In this document: in pieces, positions 7,201 through 15,513 of the stretch
Position numbering within the stretch: position 1 is the first letter of the stretch
Layout: each line of letters starts with the position of its first letter
Assembly (NCBI RefSeq): GCF_000737865.1
Contig: NZ_CP007287.1
Location: forward strand, 213,453-277,452
Direction of reading: 5' to 3'
DNA length: 64,000 bases
From: Bifidobacterium coryneforme
GTDB taxonomy: Bacteria; Actinomycetota; Actinomycetes; Actinomycetales; Bifidobacteriaceae
Made by a program: the position numbers and the translations under genes
The notes under the pieces: generated by a model
Databases searched by the model: none
Told to the model about the DNA's origin: nothing
What the model saw: only the letters and a program-made list of their open reading frames with translations

Positions 7201-9486
7201 GCCGTCGCTGCCGACGGCGAGGGAGTGGGACTGTCCGGCGGATACCTGGGCGAACCGTACCCGGGAGGTGGGGGTGTCGAGGTGCACGTCGGTGCCGCCC
7301 CGCGAGGGCCCCTGGGCCGGGTCGGCCTTCCACCGGCCCCAGCGTGCGGTCAGGACCGTGTCCCCGCTTACGGGCTTGGTGAAGTCGTAGGGCTTGTCGC
7401 CCTGGAACCATCCGTTGAAGGTCCACCCGTCGTCCGCCGTCGGGTCGTCGGGCCGTCGGGCGGTGTCGCCGACGATGACCTGCTGGGACGGGACGGGGGA
7501 GCCGTGTTCCGTTTTGAAGGACACGGTGGCGGTGTCGCCCGTGTAGGTGAACCGCTGGCTGGTGCCGTCGGGCTGGGGGACGCCCTTGTATGTGGATTGG
7601 ATGGTGAGGGTGACGGTGCCGAGGCCGTGCCTGGGCGAGGTGGCGTGCCACCTGTCGGACCTTCGGTAGGGGCCGCCGATGTTGCGGGCCTCACCGAACA
7701 GGACCTTCGTGACCTCCGTGACGACGGGTCTCAACGTCATGACAGGCAAGGGGCTGCGTTCGATGCTGGGGGCGGTGTTGCTGGCGATGCTGCTCCTGCC
7801 GTTGCCGAGTTGGCCGCTCGCGTTGTCTCCGCACGCGTATGTTTCACCGTCCGAACCGAGGAACACCGTGTGCTGATTGCTGGCTGCGATGCTGGTGTAG
7901 CGGAAGTCTGTGGGGGCCCCGGCGGGGTTTGCGACCCGGGCTGGGGTGGCCGTGATCTCGCCTGTTCCGGTTCCGAGCTGGCCGTACGGGTTCTTTCCCC
8001 ACGCCCATGTGCCGGTGTCGGTGATGGCGAAGGAAGTGTATTCTGTGACTGATCCAGTGGTAGCGGCATCGACTTGGGTGGCTCCGGTCAGGCCGGGGAC
8101 CCGGCCAGGCTTGTCGGCGGGGTTGGCGTTGTCGGGGGTGCGTCCCAGCTGTCCGCTTTCGTTTTTGCCCCAGGTCCAGACGGTCCCGTCCCGCGCGATG
8201 GCGATGAGATGAAAACCCCACCTGTCGACGCTGTAGGCCTTGAACCTGACATCGGTATCGACGGTGGTGGGTTTGTAGGTGGAATGCCAGGTCCAGATTC
8301 TGCCGTCCGTGTCGAGGGCCGTATATCCGTTTGTCCACCAATTTAATGCGGTGTAGATGGCGGTGAAGACGGTCCCTCCGTCCATATCCAGCTTGTGGGG
8401 TGTCTCTGCGTCTATGTATCCCCAAGTCCAAGCCTGTCCATTGCTGTCGAGGGCCATGGAACTCTCATCGCCTGCGGAGACGGCGGTGAACTTCACGCCC
8501 TCCGGCACTACGGCCAGACCGGGTTGGGGATTAGATAGGAGATCGGTGGTGGGGCGGCCGAGAGTGCCGCCGAAGTTGTTGCCCCAGGTCCAGATTCTGC
8601 CGTCCCGGTCCAGGGCCACGCAGTGGTTATATCCGGCGGACACCTGGGTGAACTTCACACCTTCCGGCATGGCGACTATCCGTGGAGCCACCGAATCACC
8701 ACGGATAGTCTGTCCGAGCTGCCCGGAACCATTGGACCCCCATGCGTATGCGTTGCCGTCGCTGCCCAAGGCCAGGGAGAAGTTGCGGCCTGCGGATACC
8801 TGGCTGAAGCGTACCTGGTCTGTGGGGGTGTCGATTTTGACGTTGGTGCCGCCCTGCCAGGGCCCTGTGTCGGTGCTGGTGGTCCATTTGCCCCATTTGG
8901 CGGTGAGGGTCAGGTCCTGGGTGACGGGCTTGTTGAAGTCGTAGGCGAGGTCGCCTTGGAACCATCCGTTGAAGGTCCATCCTGGCCTGGTGGGGTCGTC
9001 GTGTGGCCATGTGGCGGTCTTGCCGTCGGGGATGGTCTGGCCTGCCGGCATGCCCTGGGTGTCGGGCTGTGAGGTGAAGGTGACCGTGTGGCTGCCGGTC
9101 CTGGCCTGCGGTCCGGGGGCCTGCGCTCCGGCGGGTGCTGGTGTGGTGGTCTGCCTGGTGGTGAGCGGGTTGGGTGTGGCCAGGGTGGTGGGTGTCGCGG
9201 TGGTTGTCGTGGGCTGCGTCGCTGCTGCCGGGGACTGCGGTGTGGCCGAGGGTGACGGGGTCGCGGCCGGTGTGGTGGTTCCTGTGGGTGTGGTCAGGCC
9301 GTCATCCGCGGCTGCGGGTTGACCCCCCCCCCCGTTGATTTGGGAGTAGGGGGCGGCGGTCGTCTGGAGGGTGTCGGCGGCCTGAGCGCCCGCGGCCAGG
9401 CCGCCGCCCATGATGGACAGGGCCGCCAGGACCGCGACGGCAGGGCGCGCGAAACGACGACCATGGAACGTGTTCCAAGTGTGCAT
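4264..9486 (-). CDS. Giant wall-anchored RCC1-repeat/InlB-repeat surface protein A, with poly-G tract
   Basis: 1740 residues. A signal peptide ends at about AQA/AD (residue 37), followed by a Pro/Thr/Ala-rich stalk to about 130. Then come three modules: InlB-like (Listeria-Bacteroides) repeats with GWTFNGWF at about 134-198, 650-715 and 1172-1247, each followed by RCC1 repeats (AWGxNxxGQLG, SAGxxHSMALD) at about 212-580, 735-1105 and 1250-1625. Each RCC1 block fits one seven-bladed propeller. IPT-like spacers precede the second and third InlB repeats. The tail is LPNAGG (1700), a hydrophobic segment and an RQRR charge cluster, as in sortase substrates. Codons 51-55 lie in an 11-G run. It is probably a secreted adhesin or ligand-binding protein; the ligand is unknown. 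Confidence 0.85.
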   Translation of the reverse strand: MHTWNTFHGRRFARPAVAVLAALSIMGGGLAAGAQAADTLQTTAAPYSQINGGGGQPAAADDGLTTPTGTTTPAATPSPSATPQSPAAATQPTTTTATPTTLATPNPLTTRQTTTPAPAGAQAPGPQARTGSHTVTFTSQPDTQGMPAGQTIPDGKTATWPHDDPTRPGWTFNGWFQGDLAYDFNKPVTQDLTLTAKWGKWTTSTDTGPWQGGTNVKIDTPTDQVRFSQVSAGRNFSLALGSDGNAYAWGSNGSGQLGQTIRGDSVAPRIVAMPEGVKFTQVSAGYNHCVALDRDGRIWTWGNNFGGTLGRPTTDLLSNPQPGLAVVPEGVKFTAVSAGDESSMALDSNGQAWTWGYIDAETPHKLDMDGGTVFTAIYTALNWWTNGYTALDTDGRIWTWHSTYKPTTVDTDVRFKAYSVDRWGFHLIAIARDGTVWTWGKNESGQLGRTPDNANPADKPGRVPGLTGATQVDAATTGSVTEYTSFAITDTGTWAWGKNPYGQLGTGTGEITATPARVANPAGAPTDFRYTSIAASNQHTVFLGSDGETYACGDNASGQLGNGRSSIASNTAPSIERSPLPVMTLRPVVTEVTKVLFGEARNIGGPYRRSDRWHATSPRHGLGTVTLTIQSTYKGVPQPDGTSQRFTYTGDTATVSFKTEHGSPVPSQQVIVGDTARRPDDPTADDGWTFNGWFQGDKPYDFTKPVSGDTVLTARWGRWKADPAQGPSRGGTDVHLDTPTSRVRFAQVSAGQSHSLAVGSDGNLYAWGNNKDGQLGDGTTTNRTAPIMAAAPAGVKFVQVSAGDSHSMALDRDGHSMALDRDGNIWTWGNNRSRQLGRSTSSNPANRPGKADTPAGMTFIAVSAGADHSMALDRDGNIWTWGYDTYKQLGSSSYSTPTPTGVGVPEAAFASVSAGPRHSIGLDANGTAWTWGGSKSAGNDDDLLGHAGYKPAPADTTQRFTALSAGADHSMGIARDGTVYTWGHNENGQLGRTPTGAEPAGRPGPVPGPSGATGVSAGRTHSTAITGSGAWAWGGNQYGQLGTSDGVAPARMPNPKGAPSGFAYTGAVAGTDITLAVGSDGDVYAVGTNSAGQLGDGTTSTTAHPDPTMVWRPVSSPVTGVLFGAKPSAGEVRRRADGWHAASPRHRPETVPLTIRSATGQARDEDTSLRFMYTGDTATLTFTTQHGHAPDAQQVPAGEPTRRPADPSENGWTFDGWFDGDVAYDFTRPLEHDLTVTARWHRTGRWTLSPDHGSEYGKDTVTLTAPAAPDIRLASIDTGGTTSLGIGSDGGLYAWGDNTQGQLGDGTTTRRTTPTRVAKPDGTGDGFTWVQAAAGRNHSAAVGSDGQLYTWGDNTQGQLGDGTTSQHTRPVKAARPDGTDTGFTWIRAAAGDGYTMALGSDDNLYAWGSLPGGLGDTGRTASSSRPLPVRIPDGTPPAFRYEQITAGDTHAAAIGSDGNLYTWGDNTHGQLGHDPTGTPAAAADPQQPAGYVQASAGGDHTLAIDRQGRLWAWGRLADGTDTATPARIWTAGTADTYRFTHVSTGRNHSVATGQDHRTWAWGDNTSGQLGHNTGTPGTPTVIAGLNTTLTASGGDTTIAIDTNGDTQAWGDNTNGQAGHGDTNPVPGPRAATIPPQPTPAGLTIDNDTLPLRQTGAGTWQATTTAHAPGTMPVRVQWALAGQDQPDDTSNTYTYRHTGSLPNAGGAGIILLITAGMLGIATSDANRQRRVPPTTTNTSHE
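7021..7074 (-). repeat. 27-bp tandem duplication inside an RCC1 repeat
   Basis: Two consecutive 27-base units (7021-7047 and 7048-7074) differ only in the last base. They duplicate nine residues (the HSMALDRDG segment) within one RCC1 blade of protein A, keeping the frame. This looks recent and would insert an extra loop into a blade. Confidence 0.85.
9323..9333 (-). repeat. Homopolymer tract of 11 G in the coding strand of RCC1 gene A
   Basis: Eleven consecutive C on the + strand (11 G in the mRNA) encode the run GGGG at residues 52-55, just after the signal peptide. With 11 G the 1740-residue frame is open. With 12 G the frame meets a TGA (read gga TGA) and with 10 G a TGA (read gcc TGA), both within about 12 codons. 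This is the classical layout of a slipped-strand contingency site. Confidence 0.75.
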
Positions 9487-9530
9487 ACGACAAACCTCAC
9501 CAACTCATATCCCCGCCCGGATGACAGCCG

Positions 9531-9554
9531 CCGAATCGCCCCCATGACGAAACC
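9531..9554 (-). promoter_or_regulatory. Conserved 5' hairpin element, copy A
   Basis: Read on the minus strand, a TTTCGTCATGGGGGCGATTC element about 45 bases before the start of RCC1 gene A resembles elements before genes B (15231-15254) and C (34508-34530). The shared plan is a TCG-C-A arm, four to five G, then a GCGA arm. Pairing in this copy is weaker than in B and C. The rest of 9487-9761 shows no gene; it must hold the promoter of gene A, which I cannot place with confidence. Confidence 0.45.
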
Positions 9555-9761
9555 GGAACAGCCCGGACCGAGGATCACCCCTTCAAAAGTAAACTTACTT
9601 GACCCTACCATCCCCCAGTCCCCACACGCAACACGGACCATGGGCTGACACAACCAGGCAAGTCAAAACAAGCGAACGTGGGCGCTCACGACGCGGAACA
9701 GCCCGGCCAAAGGTATACACGCTCAGCTGCGAGTCGTGGGTCGGTTTGATGTGGAGGGGGT

Positions 9762-9802
9762 GGAGGCGGTCCGTTGTTGGGGTGTGGGGGCGGACCGCCT
9801 CC
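9762..9802 (-). terminator. Terminator hairpin after the second RCC1 gene
   Basis: GGAGGCGGTCCG (9762-9773) pairs perfectly over 12 bases with CGGACCGCCTCC (9791-9802), downstream of the gene ending at 9845. Flanking sequence up to and past the stop codon matches that after RCC1 gene A, showing that the genes and their 3' ends were duplicated together. Confidence 0.65.
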
Positions 9803-9844
9803 GGTGGCCAGGGGGTTGGGACCCCTTTTGGTGTGGCCTCTTAC

Positions 9845-12800
9845 TCATGTGAAGTACTGGTGGTGTTTGGGGATGCGCCGCTGCCGGTTGGCTGTGGTGG
9901 CGGCAAGGATAAGGGTGCCTGCGATGATCAGGAGGATGATGCCTGTGCCTCCGGCATTGGGCAGGGTGAAGATGTGCAGATAGGTGTACGTGTTGGAGGT
10001 GTCATCGGGCTGGGCCTGTCCGGCGAGGGTCCATCTGACGCGCACGGGCACAGCCCCGGGGTCGTGGGCCGTGGTGGTCGCCTCCCAGGTGTTCGGTCCG
10101 GTCCGGTGCAGGGGGAGCGTGGTGGAGTCGATGGTCAGGTCGGTGGGTGTTGGGTGAGAGGGAATGGCGGAGGTGCATGGCGTGGGGGTTTCGCCGGTGT
10201 CTCCGTGTCCGCCCTGCCCGTTGGAGTTGTCGCCCCATGCCTGGGTGTTGCCGTTGGTGTCGATGGCGATGGTGGTGTCGGCCATGCTGGCGGTGACGGT
10301 GGTATTCAGACCGGGTATGGTCGTGGGCTGTGTTGGGGTGCTGGTGGCGTGCCCGAGCTGTCCATTGGTGTTGTCGCCCCAGGTCCAGGTGCGGTGGTCT
10401 TCTCCGGTGGCGGTGTAGTGGGCGCGCCCGGTGGACGTGTGGGTGAACCGGTACGTATCGTTCGTGCCTGCGGGCCAAATGCGTGCGGGTGTTGCAGTGT
10501 CGGTGCCGTCGGCGAGATCGCCCCAGACCCAGAGGCGTCCCCGCAGGTCGATGGCCATAGTGTGGTCGCCTGCGGCGCTGGCCTGAACGTAGCCTACGGG
10601 CTGCTGCGGGTCGTCCCAGGCGGCCACGGTGGGTGTGGCTGCGGCGGCAGGTACTCCGGTGTCGGCGTGGCCGAGCTGCCCATGTGTGTTCGATCCCCAG
10701 GTATACAGGTTCTCATCCGACCCGATCGCCGTAGCATGCCTGTCACCGGCAGCGATTTTCTCGAAGCGGAACGTGGGTGGCACGCCTTGAGGCAGGGCGA
10801 CCATGACGGGTCGGGTGCTGGCGGTGGTGCCGTTGGTGTCACCGAGTCCACCGGGCAGACTGCCCCAGATATACAGGTTGTCGTCTGACCCGATCGCCAA
10901 GGTGTATCCGTCGCCGGCTGCGACCCGAATCCAGGTGAACCCGTTCCCGGCAGGGCGTATGACCTTGACGGGTGTGGTGCGTTGGGTGTTGGTGCCGTCT
11001 CCGAGTTGCCCGCAGGTGTTGTCTCCCCATGCGTACAAGTTGCCGTCGGATCCGACGGCGGCGCTGTGGGTGCGTCCGGCCGTGGCCTGCACCCAGAAGA
11101 ACCCGGTGTCGGTGCCGTCTGGGCGGGGAATCAGGGTGGGTGTGGTGCGTCGGATGCGGGTTCCGTCGCCGAGCTGGCCTTGGGTGTTGTCTCCCCATGC
11201 GTACAAGTTGCCGTCGGATCCGACGCCCAGGGAGGACGATCCGCCCGTGTCCACGGATGCCAGACGGAGGCCGGGTGCTGCGGGTGCGGTCAGGGTAAGC
11301 GTGTCACCACCGTGTTCACTGCCGTGGTCCGGGCTCAGGACCCACCGGCCGGTGCGGTGCCAGCGTCCGGTCACGGTCAGGTCGTGCTCCAGGGGCGCGG
11401 CGAAATCGTAGGCCACGTCCCCGTTGAACCACCCGTCGAAGGTCCACCCCTCCTCGGACGGGTCCGCGGGGCGTTGGGTGGGCTCTCCCGCGGCAACCTG
11501 CTGCGCGGGTGTGGGGGCGCCGTGATCGGACACGAAGCTCAGAGTAACGATGTTGCCCGTGAAAGTGAACGTCAGACCAGTGTCCTCGGTTCTGACTGGG
11601 GCTGAGCGAATGCCGGTGGAGGACTTGACGGTCAGCGAGACGGTCTCAGGCCTGTGCCGGGGCGAGACGGCAAGCCACCCGCTCGCGGTGCGCTCCACTT
11701 TACCCATATTCGGTTTGGTGCCGAACAGAACACTCGTGATTGAGGCGCCCACTGGATGCCAGACCATCGTCGGTTTATTTGCCCCTGCCAGGCCAACAGT
11801 CGCTTTATTGATGGTGTTGTCTCCGAGCTGCCCGCTGGCGTTACTTCCGAACGCATATGCTTCGCCGTTGGAACCGATGGTCAGTGTGTGCTCGCCCGTC
11901 ATGCTGGCGACGGCGTTGGTATACACGAACCCCGCGGGTGTCCCCTCTGGTGCCGGTATGCGTTCGGGGGTGTCGACACCGCTGCTGGATCCGTTGTTGG
12001 TACCGGTGCCCAGCTGGCCCTGGGCGTTGAGGCCCCATCCCCAAACGTCGGTGCCGGTGATGGCGATAGAGTACCTGCGGCCGGCCCTGATGCCGGTTGC
12101 TCCGGTGAGGCCGGGGACCCGTCCGGGCCGGTTGGCGGGTGTGGTGGTGGTTGGGGATCGGCCCAGCTGCCTGGTCGACCAGGTTCCCCAAGACTGAACG
12201 GTGCCGTCCTGAGCAACTGCCAGGGAGTGGTAGTAGCCGGCGCTGACGGTTGTGAATCGTAGGTCGGTATCTACCGGGGCGAGATCGGTGCCGCCGGCGT
12301 GACCGAGTACGGTGTCGGTGCTGATGTAGCTGTTGTCGATGCCGCCACCCCAGGACCATGCGGTTCCGTCTGCAGATAGGCCTATGGAGTGCGTGAAGCC
12401 GGCACTGACCATAGTGAATGCGGTTCCCCTCGATGGCCTTATTTTCTCAGGTGTTGCATCGTTGGTACCGCTGGTGTCGCGCCCCAGCTGTTTGTAGGCG
12501 TTATTTCCCCAGGTCCAGATGTTGCCATCCTGGTCCAAGGCTGCAGAGTGTGTCCGCCCGGCGCTGACAGCGATGAAACCTACGTTCTTGGGTGCGGCGA
12601 CCAGGCCTGGTCGTCTTGCAGGGGTTGCCGCGGTGGGAGTGCGGCCCAGCTGTCCGTCCGAGTCGAATCCCCAGGTCCAGATTCTGCCTTCGCTGTCGAG
12701 AGCCATGACGTGATAAAAACCGGCGGATACCTGAATGATTTTCGCTCCCTCAGGCGTGAAGACCGGTATCGGGGCAGGCAGGTCGTTTTTTTCATATTCG

Positions 12801-15181
12801 GCTACTTGCGAGTAGTGGTTGTAACCCCATCCGTATACGTTGCCGTCGCTGCCGACGGCCAGAGAGCAGTTCCTGCCTGCAGTTATTTGGGCGTATCGTA
12901 CCTCGGAGGTGCTTCGGCTAAGGTGCACTTCGGTGCCGCCTTGCCATGGTCCTTGTGTGGGTGTGGTGGTCCATTGTGCCCATTTGGCGGTGAGGGTGAG
13001 GTCGTGGGTGACGGGTTGGGAGAAGTCGTAGGCGGTGTCTGCCTGGAACCAGCCGTTGAAGGTCCATCCGTCGTGGGTGGGTGGGTCGTCGGGTCGTGGG
13101 GCGGTGTCGCCTTTGGCGACGGTCTGGGGTGGTGGGGGTGTGCCGTGGTCGGTCTGGTAGGTGATGGTGGCGGTGTCGCCGGTGTAGGTGAAGCGCTGGC
13201 TGGTGTCGTCGGGTTGGGGTGTGCCGTTGCGGGTGTGTCTGATGGTGAGGGTGGTGGTGCCGATGGGGTGTCTGGGCGAGGTGGTGTGCCATCCGTCGGC
13301 TTCGCGGTGGGGTGTGGCAAGGTTGTGCGACTGGCCGAAGAGGACATCGGTGGGTTGCAGGTGGGTGGGCTGCCAGGTGGTGGTGGGCCGGTTGGCGGGG
13401 TTCCGGGTGTTGTCGCCGAGCTGGCCGGTGGTGTTGTCGCCGCAGGCGTAGGTGCGGCCGTCGTTGCCGAGGAGGAGGGTGTGGCCCGGGGTGCCGGTGG
13501 CGGGTGCGGCGGCGGTGTAGCGGAAGCCGGGTGCGGCGCCGCCGGGTGCGGGGGTGCGTGCGGGTGCGGTGTTGTCGTCGGTGGTGTTGTCGCCGAGCTG
13601 GCCGTGGCTGTTGAGGCCCCATGCCCATGCGGTGTCGGGGGTGATGGCGGTGGAGACGCCGGTGCCGGCGTTGACGCGGGTGGCGCCGGCGGGTCCGGGG
13701 ACCTGTCCGGGCCGGTTGGCGGGGTTGGCGGTGTCGGGGGTGCGGCCGAGCTGGCCGTGGTCGTTGCCGCCCCAGGTCCAGACGGTGCCGTCGCGGGCGA
13801 TGGCCATGGCGTGGTCGTTGCCGCTGCTGACGGCGGTGAAGCGCTGGGTGGTGTCGACGCGGGCGGGGGTGTCCCGGGGGCCGTCGTGGCCGACGGGGCC
13901 GGCGGCGTCGCCCCAGGTCCATACCCCGCCGTCGGTGTCGAGGGCCATGGAGTGGTGGGATCCGGCGCTGACGGCGGTGAAGGCGGTGCCCGCTGGCGTG
14001 GGGACTCTGCCGGGGGTGGCGCCGTCGCCGGAGCGGCCGAGGTTGGCGTCGCCCCAGGTCCATACCCCGCCGTCGGTGTCGAGGGCCATGGAGTGGTGGG
14101 ATCCGGCGCTGACGGCGGCGAACCTCACGCCCGCGGGCGTGGCGGCGGGAGCGGGCCGGGTGGAGGTGCCGCCGGTGGTGCCGCGGCCGAGCTGGCCGGT
14201 GGTGTTGTCGCCCCAGGTCCAGACGGTGCCGTCGCGGGCGATGGCGATGGCGTGGGAGGCGCCGGCGGCGACGGCGGTGAATCCGACCCCGTCGGGCATG
14301 GCGGCCATGGCCGGGGCGGCGCGGTGGGCTCCCGCGTCGTCGCCGGCGCCGAGCTGGCCGGTGGTGTTGCCGCCCCAGGTGTAGGCCTTGCCGTCGCTGC
14401 CGAGCGCGACGGAGAACCCGGCCCCGGCGGCGACCTGGGCGAACCTCACCCCGTCGGCCGCGTCGGAGATCCTGACGTCGGTGCCGCCCTGCCAGGGGCC
14501 CCGGTCGGGGGTCACGGACCGGCGTCCCCACCGGGCGGTCAGCGTCACGTCGCCGGTCACGGGCGCGGAGAAGTCGTACGCGGCGTCGCCCAGGAACCAC
14601 CCGTTGAACGTCCACCCCGGCCGGGACGGGTCCTCACGCGGCCAGGATGCCGTGCCGCCGTCCGGCACCGACTGCGCCCCCGGCACGCCCGTGCTGTCTG
14701 CCTCCGACGAGAACGACACCGTATGCACCACACCCACCGCCGTCTGCACGGAAGGGGCGTCCGCGGCGTGGGACGACAAGGGGCTCGACGTCGCCAACCC
14801 TGCCGGACCCGAAGGCAATACCACACGGGACCGGCCGGCAGCCGACAAAGAGGACACACCCGAAACAGTGGGGCCACCCGACGAGGACACGCCGGAAGAC
14901 AGGGAGCCACCGGACGAAGACGACGAGGCATCGGAAGAAGAGGACGACGAGGCATCGGGCGACGGGGAAGGGACCCGATCCGGACCATCCACCTGGATGG
15001 GGCGAGCCTGGCCGCCGTCGGCAGGGGCCAGGACCCCGGGTGCCGCCCCAGCGGACACCGGGGAATCAACCGCCTGCGCAATGGACACCAGGCCGGCACT
15101 CAAGACCGTCATCACCGACACGACGGCAACCACCGGGCGAGCCAAACGACGACGGCTCTGGAACACGTTCCACATACGCAT
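9845..15181 (-). CDS. Giant wall-anchored RCC1-repeat/InlB-repeat surface protein B
   Basis: 1778 residues, paralogous to protein A. A signal peptide ends near IAQA/VD (residue 37), followed by a Ser-rich stalk (about 75-140) including long serine runs. InlB-like repeats lie near 150-220, 670-735 and 1207-1280, with RCC1 blocks at about 233-594, 747-1130 and 1287-1660, about seven blades each. The third module (LSPDHGSEHGGDTLTLTAPA onward) is the closest to that of protein A. The C-terminus is LPNAGG at 1740, a membrane segment and NRQRR. It has no long G tract, so unlike A it should be expressed constantly. The coding end is read in a different frame from A relative to the shared 3' sequence. 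Likely exported and sortase-linked; ligand unknown. Confidence 0.85.
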   Translation of the reverse strand: MRMWNVFQSRRRLARPVVAVVSVMTVLSAGLVSIAQAVDSPVSAGAAPGVLAPADGGQARPIQVDGPDRVPSPSPDASSSSSSDASSSSSGGSLSSGVSSSGGPTVSGVSSLSAAGRSRVVLPSGPAGLATSSPLSSHAADAPSVQTAVGVVHTVSFSSEADSTGVPGAQSVPDGGTASWPREDPSRPGWTFNGWFLGDAAYDFSAPVTGDVTLTARWGRRSVTPDRGPWQGGTDVRISDAADGVRFAQVAAGAGFSVALGSDGKAYTWGGNTTGQLGAGDDAGAHRAAPAMAAMPDGVGFTAVAAGASHAIAIARDGTVWTWGDNTTGQLGRGTTGGTSTRPAPAATPAGVRFAAVSAGSHHSMALDTDGGVWTWGDANLGRSGDGATPGRVPTPAGTAFTAVSAGSHHSMALDTDGGVWTWGDAAGPVGHDGPRDTPARVDTTQRFTAVSSGNDHAMAIARDGTVWTWGGNDHGQLGRTPDTANPANRPGQVPGPAGATRVNAGTGVSTAITPDTAWAWGLNSHGQLGDNTTDDNTAPARTPAPGGAAPGFRYTAAAPATGTPGHTLLLGNDGRTYACGDNTTGQLGDNTRNPANRPTTTWQPTHLQPTDVLFGQSHNLATPHREADGWHTTSPRHPIGTTTLTIRHTRNGTPQPDDTSQRFTYTGDTATITYQTDHGTPPPPQTVAKGDTAPRPDDPPTHDGWTFNGWFQADTAYDFSQPVTHDLTLTAKWAQWTTTPTQGPWQGGTEVHLSRSTSEVRYAQITAGRNCSLAVGSDGNVYGWGYNHYSQVAEYEKNDLPAPIPVFTPEGAKIIQVSAGFYHVMALDSEGRIWTWGFDSDGQLGRTPTAATPARRPGLVAAPKNVGFIAVSAGRTHSAALDQDGNIWTWGNNAYKQLGRDTSGTNDATPEKIRPSRGTAFTMVSAGFTHSIGLSADGTAWSWGGGIDNSYISTDTVLGHAGGTDLAPVDTDLRFTTVSAGYYHSLAVAQDGTVQSWGTWSTRQLGRSPTTTTPANRPGRVPGLTGATGIRAGRRYSIAITGTDVWGWGLNAQGQLGTGTNNGSSSGVDTPERIPAPEGTPAGFVYTNAVASMTGEHTLTIGSNGEAYAFGSNASGQLGDNTINKATVGLAGANKPTMVWHPVGASITSVLFGTKPNMGKVERTASGWLAVSPRHRPETVSLTVKSSTGIRSAPVRTEDTGLTFTFTGNIVTLSFVSDHGAPTPAQQVAAGEPTQRPADPSEEGWTFDGWFNGDVAYDFAAPLEHDLTVTGRWHRTGRWVLSPDHGSEHGGDTLTLTAPAAPGLRLASVDTGGSSSLGVGSDGNLYAWGDNTQGQLGDGTRIRRTTPTLIPRPDGTDTGFFWVQATAGRTHSAAVGSDGNLYAWGDNTCGQLGDGTNTQRTTPVKVIRPAGNGFTWIRVAAGDGYTLAIGSDDNLYIWGSLPGGLGDTNGTTASTRPVMVALPQGVPPTFRFEKIAAGDRHATAIGSDENLYTWGSNTHGQLGHADTGVPAAAATPTVAAWDDPQQPVGYVQASAAGDHTMAIDLRGRLWVWGDLADGTDTATPARIWPAGTNDTYRFTHTSTGRAHYTATGEDHRTWTWGDNTNGQLGHATSTPTQPTTIPGLNTTVTASMADTTIAIDTNGNTQAWGDNSNGQGGHGDTGETPTPCTSAIPSHPTPTDLTIDSTTLPLHRTGPNTWEATTTAHDPGAVPVRVRWTLAGQAQPDDTSNTYTYLHIFTLPNAGGTGIILLIIAGTLILAATTANRQRRIPKHHQYFT
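13904..14118 (-). repeat. Pair of identical 74-bp segments inside RCC1 gene B
   Basis: The segments 13904-13977 and 14045-14118 are identical and offset by 141 bases (47 codons, one RCC1 blade). They encode HSMALDTDGGVWTWGD twice in neighbouring blades. Recombination between them would add or remove one blade without changing the frame. Confidence 0.8.
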
Positions 15182-15230
15182 GCGTGTTGATTCCTCATCA
15201 ATTCACACCCCCGTCCGATCAACGGTGACA

Positions 15231-15254
15231 GATTCGCCTCCCCCGTGGCGAATC
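15231..15254 (-). promoter_or_regulatory. Conserved 5' hairpin element, copy B
   Basis: On the minus strand GATTCGCC, a G-rich loop, then GGCGAATC form an eight-base perfect stem about 50 bases before the start of RCC1 gene B. This is the best-formed of the three copies. Upstream lie a possible TATACC -10 near 15290 and an inverted repeat (CCTGCGG/CCGCAGG) near 15311-15330. The rest of 15182-15513 shows no gene. Confidence 0.55.
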
Positions 15255-15444
15255 AGGACCGGATCAAGGGCTATCCCAACATCAGATTAGAGGTATACCG
15301 TACCATTGCACCCTGCGGTCGACCCGCAGGATGAAACAAATTGTTTCACGCTGGTAGTGAATTGTAGGTGCACCAGCCCTGTCGACGGTGAGTAGGGCTG
15401 AATGATGCCGCCAGAACGAGTGGTTGTAGCCGGAGCCACGTCGT

Positions 15445-15485
15445 AATACCGAGTGAGGGTCGAGCGGCCCCGGTCTGGCCGGTAT
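15445..15485 (-). terminator. Possible terminator after pgl
   Basis: AATACCG pairs with CGGTATT across a GC-rich loop that can itself fold (CCGG pairs). It begins about 30 bases after the pgl stop codon. No clear U run follows, so this is a weak call. Confidence 0.3.
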
Positions 15486-15513
15486 TCCCGTATCGGCGGA
15501 ACCGGTGGTAGGC

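Noticed and set aside
12389-15190. A 933-residue open frame on the + strand opposite RCC1 gene B, and similar long frames opposite genes A and C (for example 4306-6519).
   Set aside because: They mirror the repeat structure and GC-rich codon use of the real genes, have no ribosome sites and give Gly/Val/Ala-rich low-complexity proteins.
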